Part shown: positions 55,108 through 61,954 of the stretch, in pieces
Position numbering within the stretch: the stretch's first letter is position 1
How the letters are laid out: every line of letters starts with the position of its first letter
Origin: Pseudomonadota bacterium
GTDB lineage: Bacteria; Pseudomonadota; Gammaproteobacteria; Burkholderiales; Gallionellaceae
Direction: 5' to 3'
Length of the DNA stretch: 64,000 nt
NCBI GenBank assembly: GCA_021783855.1
Contig: JAJXTL010000001.1
Span: forward strand, 1 to 64,000
The notes under the pieces: generated by a model
What the model was told of the DNA's origin: nothing
Seen by the model: the letters and a program-made list of their open reading frames with translations, nothing else
Database searches by the model: none
Translations under genes and position numbers: made by a program

Positions 55108-55530
55108 TTAGTACTCGGCTTCCTTGACCTGTGGCAGGCCTTCGGATTCCCAGCGGGTATAGCCGCCGGCAAGATTCAGCACGTCCTTGAAACCCATCAT
55201 CTGCAATACGGCGGCAGCCATTGCCGAACGACCGCTGGTTGCGCAATAGACGACGATCTGCTGGTCGCGTGCGCCGGACAGGGGAGGGTAATGTTTCGGG
55301 TAACCGGTGTCGGCGGCCGCTTCGATGATGCCGCGCGGCACCAGATGTGCGCTGCTGATATGACCGTGTTCGAATTCGGCTGACTCACGCACGTCAACCA
55401 GCACGAAGTTTTCTTTGGCGTCCAGTTTGGCTTTGAGTTCGGCTGGTGTGATTTCCTTGACGCAGGATTTGGCGGCCTTGACAAAGTCCATCAGGCCGAC
55501 AGGCTGTTCGGGTTTGAAAGTGTTATACAT
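55108..55530 (-). CDS. Rhodanese-domain protein
   Basis: 140 residues, one rhodanese domain. The active-site loop is VYCATSGRSA with catalytic cysteine, preceded by FVLVDVRESAEFEHGHISSA. A lead segment of about 25 residues has an extra cysteine (AAKSCVKEI). Cytosolic sulfur-transfer protein, monocistronic, convergent with lnt. Confidence 0.9.
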   Translation of the reverse strand: MYNTFKPEQPVGLMDFVKAAKSCVKEITPAELKAKLDAKENFVLVDVRESAEFEHGHISSAHLVPRGIIEAAADTGYPKHYPPLSGARDQQIVVYCATSGRSAMAAAVLQMMGFKDVLNLAGGYTRWESEGLPQVKEAEY

Positions 55531-55822
55531 GTTCTCTCCTTAAGTGTTGATCAAATGATTCATGGTTCGCCCGGTATTGTAATGGTTAAGGGCGTAAAAT
55601 AATCCTGCTATTCAGTGTGGGTTTCTGGCGCGGCCTTGAATCTGATCGGGTCAACTGTTGTCATTGCCGAGACCTCCCCTCGAACGAAGTTATAAAAACA
55701 GTATGCTATATGCGCATCGTGTCGTGAAGCAGATGAAAGATCAAGTTTAAAGTTGATTGTAATGTCGGCATTCTCTATTACGTCATAAAATATTCCCATT
55801 GGAATAATCGGAAAATAACGTA

Positions 55823-56116
55823 ATGACACCATCACCAAGCGCTGACTGGGTGTGTTATCTGCTGCGCTGCGCTGATGATACGCTGTATTGCGGCATCACC
55901 AACGATCTGGAAAAACGTCTTGCCGCGCACAACGCCGGTATTGCGGCGAAATACACCCGTGCGCGCGGCCCGGTGGAGCTGGTGTTCACGGAGTCCTGTA
56001 CGGACAGGTCTGATGCATCGAAACGCGAGATGGCGATCAAGAATCTGACGCGCACCGACAAACTGGTGCTGATCGAATCGGCATTGTCGTTCCCGCGTAA
56101 GCGGGAAACCAGATAA
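55823..56116 (+). CDS. GIY-YIG nuclease-domain protein (UPF0213-like)
   Basis: 97 residues. The GIY-YIG core is VCYLLRCADDTLYCGITNDL with the following LEKRLAAHN and KYTRARGPVELVF, as in YhbQ-type small proteins. The last residues FPRKRETR and the stop codon come from a palindromic repeat (56085-56111), so the native C-terminus was replaced or extended. The 292 bases upstream show no gene. Confidence 0.88.
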   Translation: MTPSPSADWVCYLLRCADDTLYCGITNDLEKRLAAHNAGIAAKYTRARGPVELVFTESCTDRSDASKREMAIKNLTRTDKLVLIESALSFPRKRETR

Positions 56117-56153
56117 ATAAATGTAATGGATTCCCGCCTTCGCGGGAATGACG
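56085..56153. repeat. Inverted pair of TTCCCGCG-type palindromic repeats
   Basis: Copy 1 at 56085-56111 (TTCCCGCGTAAGCGGGAA) and copy 2, inverted, at 56127-56153 (TTCCCGCCTTCGCGGGAA), separated by 15 bases, so the pair can form one long hairpin after the GIY-YIG stop. A third copy is inside mod at 60158-60200. Confidence 0.85.
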
Positions 56154-56154
56154 A

Positions 56155-56274
56155 ATAAACCAGCGTTTTACAGGGCTGCCGGATCTAAGTAAACGCTGAT
56201 TTATGGTCATTTCGAGCAAAGCGATAAATCTAACAACTTGATTTATAAAGATTTCTCTATGCGCTCGGAATGAC
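56155..56274. repeat. Two further palindromic elements in tandem
   Basis: At 56155-56203 the arms AAACCAGCGTTTTAC and GTAAACGCTGATTT form a stem. At 56206-56274 the arms GTCATTTCGAGC and GCTCGGAATGAC (one mismatch) enclose an AT-rich core; this kind of element is common in proteobacterial intergenic DNA. Together with the previous pair they fill the gap before the TRAP genes. Confidence 0.7.
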
Positions 56275-56313
56275 AAAGGAGGGCGGTTTCAAGCACCAAG
56301 TGCTATCCTGATT

Positions 56314-57603
56314 CTATTTGTAGAGCAGGTGGGGCAGCCAGGTGGAAATGGCGGGAACATAAGTGATCAGTCCGAGATAGACCAGCATTACGCCCACCCA
56401 CGGCAAGGTCGCGATCGACACCTCGGTTAGCCCCTCCTTTGCCAGATGGCTCGCGACAAACAGATTTAGCCCCACCGGCGGATGGATCATGCCGATTTCC
56501 ATGTTGACCACCATGATGATGCCCAGATGTATCGGGTCGATTCCCATGGTTCTGGCGATCGGCAGAAACAGCGGTGCCAGAATCAGCACGATGGAGGTCG
56601 GCTCCATGAACTGTCCTGCGGCGAGCAGGGCAAAATTCACCATCAGCAGAAACATCCAGGGTTGCAGGTTTTGTGCGATTACCCACTGCGACATACTTTG
56701 CGGGATTTGTTCCGAGGTCATCAGGAACGAGAATAGGATCGCGTTGGTGATGATGTAGAGCAGCATCGCGCTGGTGTTGGCGGCACTCAGCAGCGTTTTG
56801 GGTACCTGCCGCCATGAGAGATCGCCGTAGAAGAACTTGGCCGCGACGAAGGCGTATACGGCAGCGACGGCCGCTGCTTCCGTGGGGGTGAACAGTCCGC
56901 CATAGATGCCGCCTATCACCAGTACCACCATGAATATTCCGCCCCATGCGTCCCTGAATGAATGCCAGAATTCGGCGGCTGTCGGTTTGGGCGCGGTCGG
57001 GAAATTTTTTCGTTTGGCCTGCACGAATACCAGCGCCATCATGATGACGGCGAGCAAAATTCCCGGCACGATGCCTGCGATGAACAGCTTGCCCGCGCTC
57101 TCTGAGGTGGCCACCGCGTAAATGATCATCACAATGGAGGGCGGAATCAATATGCCAAGCGAGCCTGAGGAGGTGATTACGCCGACGGAAAAGCGCTTGG
57201 GGTAACCTGCCTTGATCATGGCAGGCAGCATCACCGAACCGATCGCCATCACGGTAGCGGGGCTGGAGCCGGAGATGGTGGCGAAGAAGGCGCAGGCCAG
57301 CACCGCCGCCATTGCCATGCCTCCCGGCATCCAGCCGACCAGATTGCCGGCAAAACGCACGATGCGGGAGGCGATTTTGCCGTCGATCAGGAACTGGCCG
57401 GACAGCACGAAAAACGGCACGGCCATGATCGAAAAGCTCTCAAGCCCGGTGAACAGACGCTGCGAGATGATGTTCACTGTCTCAAAGGAAAATGAGGAAA
57501 AGGCCAGCAGATAAATCAACACGGTAGTGCCGAGCGCGATGGAAATCGGCGTGCTGGTGAGCAGCAGCACCAGCAGGATGGAGAGGATCAGGATGGCGGT
57601 CAT
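56314..57603 (-). CDS. dctM: TRAP transporter large permease, DctM
   Basis: 429 residues from ATG 57603; upstream frame to 57738 overlaps dctQ and is not coding. About 12 membrane segments, with SGSSPATVMAIGSVMLPAMI and PPSIVMIIYAV, the typical DctM stretches. The ion-coupled channel subunit of a tripartite C4-dicarboxylate or similar organic-acid importer. Overlaps the dctQ stop by four bases. Confidence 0.94.
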   Translation of the reverse strand: MTAILILSILLVLLLTSTPISIALGTTVLIYLLAFSSFSFETVNIISQRLFTGLESFSIMAVPFFVLSGQFLIDGKIASRIVRFAGNLVGWMPGGMAMAAVLACAFFATISGSSPATVMAIGSVMLPAMIKAGYPKRFSVGVITSSGSLGILIPPSIVMIIYAVATSESAGKLFIAGIVPGILLAVIMMALVFVQAKRKNFPTAPKPTAAEFWHSFRDAWGGIFMVVLVIGGIYGGLFTPTEAAAVAAVYAFVAAKFFYGDLSWRQVPKTLLSAANTSAMLLYIITNAILFSFLMTSEQIPQSMSQWVIAQNLQPWMFLLMVNFALLAAGQFMEPTSIVLILAPLFLPIARTMGIDPIHLGIIMVVNMEIGMIHPPVGLNLFVASHLAKEGLTEVSIATLPWVGVMLVYLGLITYVPAISTWLPHLLYK

Positions 57604-58112
57604 GTGGCTGCCTCGTCGATATGTCCGCCGAAGCTGTGGGCGGGCAAGGCACCGTGTTTGATGAAACCTGCCAGCACTTGTCCGAAGCGGTAGCACATCA
57701 GGCCTGAGCCGAAGGGAATCGCCAGGTAGACGATCCACATCGGCATTTCCATGTCAGGCGAAACTTGTCCTGTGCCGTAAATGAAGATCACCCAGCGTGC
57801 ACCGAAAAAAGCGATAGAGCCGGTGAAGATCATGCCCAGCGACAAGGCCGTGATAATCATCATACGGCGTATCGACGGGCGCACCCAGTTGACCAGAAAG
57901 TCCACGCCGATGTGGATGCCGGTGCGCACGCCGTAAGCCGCGCCGAATTTGGCCATCCAGATGAACAGATAAATGGTGAGTTCCTGGGCCCAGTCTATGC
58001 CGACTCCCGTGGTATAGCGCATCACCACGGCGGTGAAGGTGATCAGCGTGGCGGCAGCCATGAAGCTGGCAATCAGGAATTCCTCGAAGTGATTCAGCAA
58101 GCGATTGATCAT
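57600..58112 (-). CDS. dctQ: TRAP transporter small permease, DctQ
   Basis: 170 residues from ATG 58112 (GGAAA eight bases upstream); an ATG at 58130 adds six residues. Four membrane helices with the DctQ pattern FEEFLIASFMAAATLITF, VDWAQE-like GIDWAQELTIYLFIWMAKFG and GVRTGIHIGVDF. It connects to DctM in the membrane. Confidence 0.92.
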   Translation of the reverse strand: MINRLLNHFEEFLIASFMAAATLITFTAVVMRYTTGVGIDWAQELTIYLFIWMAKFGAAYGVRTGIHIGVDFLVNWVRPSIRRMMIITALSLGMIFTGSIAFFGARWVIFIYGTGQVSPDMEMPMWIVYLAIPFGSGLMCYRFGQVLAGFIKHGALPAHSFGGHIDEAAT

Positions 58113-58138
58113 TGCAATTTCCGTCCACATCAGTAGTG

Positions 58139-58191
58139 GCGTGATTTGTCACGCCCTTGCTTGCAACAAGTAAGGGGGCGATAAATCACGC
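58139..58191. promoter_or_regulatory. Intercistronic hairpin between dctP and dctQ
   Basis: Perfect 9-base outer arms GCGTGATTT and AAATCACGC, plus inner CCCTT / AAGGG, overlapping the dctP stop. Such hairpins commonly let the binding-protein message accumulate above the permease message by stabilising its 3' end or causing partial termination. Confidence 0.6.
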
Positions 58192-59241
58192 ACCTGCTTG
58201 TTGTTTTTTCTTCGCGGCCTGGGGGGCAGGTTTGGCGGTCTGCTCACGTGCGACCTGCGCGGCAGTCGCATTGGCACTCTGGATCAAATCGGCGCCGATC
58301 ACGGATTCAAATTCCTTCTGCAAGGGTTGCAAGGTTTTCTGCCATTCTGCACGTTCCGCCGGGGTCAATTGATAGACGGTAGTGGTCCTGGCGGCGATAA
58401 CTTTAGCCAGTGCATTATCGTTGTCCTGTTGCGCGATGTCGCGCTCATAGGCGGTGGCTTCTCTCATGGCTTGCGTGAGTTCGCTGCGTACATCGGCAGG
58501 CAGTCCGTCCCAGAATTTTTTGTTTACAATCACCGCATAACCCAGATAGCCGTGGTTGGACAGGGTCATGTGCTTTTGTACTTCATTCATTTTCTGGGTA
58601 TAGAAATTGGATACCGGATTCTCCGTGCCATCCACCACGCCCTGTTGCAAGGCGGTGTACACCTCGCTGAACGCCATTACCTGCGGGTTGGCGCCGAGCG
58701 CCTTCATTTGTGCGCTCAATACCTTGGAGGATTGAATGCGCATCTTCAGGCCGGAAAAGTCGGCTACCGTATGCATGGGCTTGTTGGAGCTCATCTGCTT
58801 GAAGCCGTTGTCCCAGAAGGTCAGGCCGGTTACGCCTTTGGTCTCCAGTTTGGCGAACAGCTTTTTGCCCACCTCGCCGTCCATCACGCGGTGCAGGGCT
58901 ACCTGATCGGGAAACAGAAAGGGCAGGTCAAATAATTCAAATTCACGCGCGCCCATCGGGCCGAACTTGGATAATGAGGGAGCCAGCATCTGCACCGCGC
59001 CGCTTTGCAACGCTTCGATTTCTTCGCGATCCTTGTAGAGTTGGCTGTTGGGGTAGACTTCGACCTTCACTTTTCCATGGGTCAGTTTTTCGGCGAGCAG
59101 CTTGAAGCGTTCTGCAGCTTGTCCCTTGGGTGTGTCAGGGGCGACTACATGGCTGAATTTGATGATGATTTCACCTGCGGCATTGGCTGCCCCGCAAAAC
59201 CCCAAGGCCAGTGCAAACATCATTGCAACATGTAGTTTCAT
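58186..59241 (-). CDS. dctP: TRAP substrate-binding protein, DctP
   Basis: 351 residues. Sec signal (MFALALGFCGAANAAGE), then DctP family features: FSHVVAPDTPKGQAAERFK, EVYPNSQLYKDREEIEALQS, GLKMRIQSSKV with the arginine that binds the ligand carboxylate, and EVYTALQQGVVDGTENP. The tail is Lys/Ala/Gln-rich (KPAPQAAKKKQQAGA), longer than usual. It captures organic acids in the periplasm. Confidence 0.93.
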   Translation of the reverse strand: MKLHVAMMFALALGFCGAANAAGEIIIKFSHVVAPDTPKGQAAERFKLLAEKLTHGKVKVEVYPNSQLYKDREEIEALQSGAVQMLAPSLSKFGPMGAREFELFDLPFLFPDQVALHRVMDGEVGKKLFAKLETKGVTGLTFWDNGFKQMSSNKPMHTVADFSGLKMRIQSSKVLSAQMKALGANPQVMAFSEVYTALQQGVVDGTENPVSNFYTQKMNEVQKHMTLSNHGYLGYAVIVNKKFWDGLPADVRSELTQAMREATAYERDIAQQDNDNALAKVIAARTTTVYQLTPAERAEWQKTLQPLQKEFESVIGADLIQSANATAAQVAREQTAKPAPQAAKKKQQAGA

Positions 59242-59429
59242 GATTATCTCTCCCGAGTGAATTATTTTCAGCGACAGCTGTCGTGAACGGGAATATACGA
59301 GTGTTGCTGCCGGAGCGCCAGCCTGATAAACAAAAATTGAAAAAATAATTATATCGGTGCATCTGGTTCTGCTCGTTGAATAGTCGGTTTCAATCCTAAT
59401 GTCAGCGGAAAGATAGACAAATGCAAAAG

Positions 59430-59473
59430 GCTGGTAACGCTACTGAGTAAATTTACTCAGTAGCGTTACCAGC
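59430..59473. promoter_or_regulatory. Perfect 44-bp palindrome 3' of the XRE gene
   Basis: Each half is 22 bases with no spacer (GCTGGTAACGCTACTGAGTA... meeting its complement at AAA/TTT). The half GGTAACGCTACTGAGT equals the XRE promoter half GGTTACGTTACTGAGT at 14 of 16 positions. It could be a terminator-like stem, but the shared sequence suggests a third binding site of the regulator. Confidence 0.6.
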
Positions 59474-59482
59474 TATGAAAAT

Positions 59483-59884
59483 TCATTTTTCTGTCGGAAA
59501 TGCCTTGGCGAATGCCTGAATTACCTCGCGCACCACCTTGCGTTGCGGGGCAGGAAGGCTAAGAAACGCCTCAAACACTTCGCGCTCCTGATAGCCGATG
59601 CCTTCGTCCCAGCGGGCATGATCCGATTTTATCGCTTGCTTGATTTCCAGGCCGAAGGTCAATTCTTCTGGTGGTACGCGTAACCATTTCGCTAAGGCCA
59701 AAATTTTGTCGTGGCGTGGAATAGACTGACCCTTCAGCCACTTGTTTACCCCGTGCAACGTAACTCCCTTGCCGTAATATCGTTGATTGAACTCTCGCTC
59801 TAACACAGCGGCCTCTGGTCTATAGCCCGCCTTCTCTATAGCACTACGTAACCGTTCGGCAAATTTCTGTTGTGGGGTTTTCAT
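59483..59884 (-). CDS. XRE-type regulator of the type III R-M locus
   Basis: 133 residues. A phage-repressor-like helix-turn-helix region at about 25-75 (GKGVTLHGVNKWLKGQSIPR), followed by a helical C-terminal part (EREVFEAFLSLPAPQRKVVR). Divergent from mod with a 99-base gap that holds two palindromes. By analogy with controller proteins of type II systems it may repress its own gene and mod; that is inference. It ends ten bases from the 44-bp palindrome. Confidence 0.8.
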   Translation of the reverse strand: MKTPQQKFAERLRSAIEKAGYRPEAAVLEREFNQRYYGKGVTLHGVNKWLKGQSIPRHDKILALAKWLRVPPEELTFGLEIKQAIKSDHARWDEGIGYQEREVFEAFLSLPAPQRKVVREVIQAFAKAFPTEK

Positions 59885-59886
59885 GC

Positions 59887-59923
59887 GGTTACGTTACTGA
59901 GTTGCAATGCAAGCAACGTAACC
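59887..59923. promoter_or_regulatory. Operator palindrome O1 at the XRE start
   Basis: Perfect 9-base arms GGTTACGTT and AACGTAACC, with inner TTGC / GCAA. It begins two bases upstream of the XRE start codon. Confidence 0.65.
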
Positions 59924-59952
59924 AACATTAAAGTTCAGCCATGAGATAGACT

Positions 59953-59979
59953 ATTAGTTACGCAAATTACGTAACTAAT
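59953..59979. promoter_or_regulatory. Operator palindrome O2 at the mod start
   Basis: Perfect 10-base arms ATTAGTTACG and CGTAACTAAT around seven bases, ending four bases before the mod ATG. It shares GTTACG / CGTAAC with O1. It covers the place of the mod ribosome site, so bound protein would block transcription or translation. Confidence 0.65.
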
Positions 59980-59983
59980 CACG

Positions 59984-61954
59984 ATGTCCAAAAGCCTGCT
60001 GGAACAACTCCCCGAAATTGTAGCCAATGGTCGTAAAGAAGCGGAACGCATACTGGAAAGTCTGGAGAGCCGCCACCGCGTCAGTTTGCAGACCCGCGAG
60101 ATGGTGTTTCCCGCTAAGGACGTAGCGCAACAAGATTTGCTGCACCAATCGGTAGGTCGTCATTCCCGCGCAGGCGGGAATCCAGCAATTGAAAATGACG
60201 GTGAATGGAACAACCGCCTGATCTACGGCGATAACCTGCTGGCGATGGCGGCATTGCTTGCAGGCGATGAACATACGCCTTCGTTACGCGGCAAGGTGGA
60301 TTTGATCTACATCGACCCGCCGTTCGATTCCAAGGCTGATTACCGCACCAAAGTCACGCTGCCCGGCGTGGAGCTGGAGCAAAAGCCCACCGTCATCGAG
60401 CAATTCGCTTACTCCGACACCTGGGCGGACGGCACGGCGTCCTATCTGGCGATGATCGCTCCGCGTCTGGTGCTGATGCGCGAATTGCTGTCCGATAGCG
60501 GTTCAATTTACGTGCATCTGGACTGGCACGTTGGACATTACGTGAAGATCGTACTGGATGAGGTCTTTGGGAAAGATAATTTCCGAAATGAAATTATTTG
60601 GCATTACGGACAACGTACTGAACCACGAGAAAAGCAATTCGATAGAAAACATGACACGCTATTCTGCTTTGCTAAGTCCGAAAAAGCGCGGTTGTATGTC
60701 AATACAGAAACATGGACGCGAGAGGAATTTATTGAGCATCGCCATGATGTGATGCTCGATGAAAATGGTCAGGAATATATACTCACGGACGGAGGAAAGG
60801 GGCGTGAAAGATATCGTCGATATGTTAAGGACGTAATTGCACGGGGCAAACCACTTGATAGCGTTTGGGACATACAGATATTAAATTCTTCAGCTAAAGA
60901 GCGTGTTGGCTATGGAACCCAAAAACCCGAAAAACTTCTCGACCGCATCATCCGCGCATCCTGTCCTGAAAACGGACTAATTGCCGACTTCTTCGGCGGT
61001 TCAGGCACAACCGCTGCCGTGGCGGAAAAGCTGGGTCGCCGTTGGATTACCAGCGATTTGGGCAAGCCCGCCTGCATGGTAATGCGCAAGCGGCTGATCG
61101 ACAACAATGCCCAGCCGTTTCTGTATCAGGCCATCGGCGATTATCAGGTAGAAAGCGCGAAAACTACGCTGGGGCGCAAGTTCCGCGTGGGTGATCTGTC
61201 GCAAATCGTGTTGCAACTCTACGGCGCGCTGCCGCTGTCGCCGGAAGATAACCCGAACCGCAATCTGGGTCGTATCCCGGAAGGTAAGACGCTGGTGCTG
61301 GTGGATTCGCCCGCCAAGATGACGGGTCTTGCCACGCTGAAGAAGGCGATTGCGTTGCGCGATACCTTGCTGGGCGGATGGGACAAGGTGCTGGTGCTGG
61401 GCTGGAATTTCGACTCCGGCATCGGACATGACCTGCAAGCCTTGAACGATAACCAACTGGAAGTGCTGGTGATTCCGCCCGACTTGCTGGACAGGTTGAA
61501 GAAGAAAGGCGCTCTGGAGAAACTGCGCAAGGAAATCCGCTTTTCCACGCTGCAATATCTGACGGTGAAACCCATGACGCGCTCCCTCACCCCTAGCCCC
61601 TCACCCGAAGGGCGAGGGGAAGAAACGCTGACCGTGGAGCTGGGCAATTATGTGTTGCTGTCGCCTGATGCCATCAATCTGGATGAAGCCAACCGCGTCA
61701 AGCTGCAACAGGTCATCAACCACGAGCCGCTGGCGTTGATCGAGTATTGGGCGATTGACCCAGATTTCGACGGTGTGACCTTCCGATCGTTATGGCAAGA
61801 CTATCGCGGCAATACCGCAAACGATGAGGATGCCTTGCGTTGCGTAACCCGCGCTACGCTCAGCGTACCTGGACTATCCGGTATGCGTCGCGTGTGTGTG
61901 CGGGCGGTGGATGTGTTCGGCTTTGAATCTGAAGTGATGCAGGAGGTAGCATGA
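59984..61954 (+). CDS. mod: Type III restriction-modification methyltransferase Mod
   Basis: 656 residues, a beta-class N6-adenine methyltransferase. Order: DPPF near 109 (LIYIDPPFDSKADYRT), then a variable target-recognition part (about 195-310, AT-rich relative to the flanks), then the SAM motif DFFGGSGTT near 333. Residues 59-72 (HSRAGGNPAIEND) and about 534-546 (LTPSPSPEGRGEE) are encoded by two different palindromic repeats and break otherwise conserved context, yet the frame stays open. The stop overlaps the res start (ATGA) with AGGAGG just before. Works with Res; also methylates alone to protect the host. Confidence 0.92.
   Translation: MSKSLLEQLPEIVANGRKEAERILESLESRHRVSLQTREMVFPAKDVAQQDLLHQSVGRHSRAGGNPAIENDGEWNNRLIYGDNLLAMAALLAGDEHTPSLRGKVDLIYIDPPFDSKADYRTKVTLPGVELEQKPTVIEQFAYSDTWADGTASYLAMIAPRLVLMRELLSDSGSIYVHLDWHVGHYVKIVLDEVFGKDNFRNEIIWHYGQRTEPREKQFDRKHDTLFCFAKSEKARLYVNTETWTREEFIEHRHDVMLDENGQEYILTDGGKGRERYRRYVKDVIARGKPLDSVWDIQILNSSAKERVGYGTQKPEKLLDRIIRASCPENGLIADFFGGSGTTAAVAEKLGRRWITSDLGKPACMVMRKRLIDNNAQPFLYQAIGDYQVESAKTTLGRKFRVGDLSQIVLQLYGALPLSPEDNPNRNLGRIPEGKTLVLVDSPAKMTGLATLKKAIALRDTLLGGWDKVLVLGWNFDSGIGHDLQALNDNQLEVLVIPPDLLDRLKKKGALEKLRKEIRFSTLQYLTVKPMTRSLTPSPSPEGRGEETLTVELGNYVLLSPDAINLDEANRVKLQQVINHEPLALIEYWAIDPDFDGVTFRSLWQDYRGNTANDEDALRCVTRATLSVPGLSGMRRVCVRAVDVFGFESEVMQEVA
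60158..60200. repeat. Palindromic repeat inserted in frame near the mod N-terminus
   Basis: Outer arms CGTCATT and AATGACG, inner TTCCCGCGCAGGCGGGAA; same family as 56085-56153. Encodes HSRAGGNPAIEND within Mod. Confidence 0.85.
61583..61620. repeat. Palindromic repeat inserted in frame in the mod C-terminal part
   Basis: CCCCTCACCC and GGGCGAGGGG arms around GAA, preceded by CCCTCACCCCTAG. Encodes LTPSPSPEGRGEE, a well-known translation of this repeat type when it lies inside genes. Different family from the one at 60158. Confidence 0.85.

Noticed and set aside
55608..55838. A 76-codon frame on the - strand before the GIY-YIG gene
   Set aside because: It overlaps the GIY-YIG start, has no family similarity and no convincing ribosome site.
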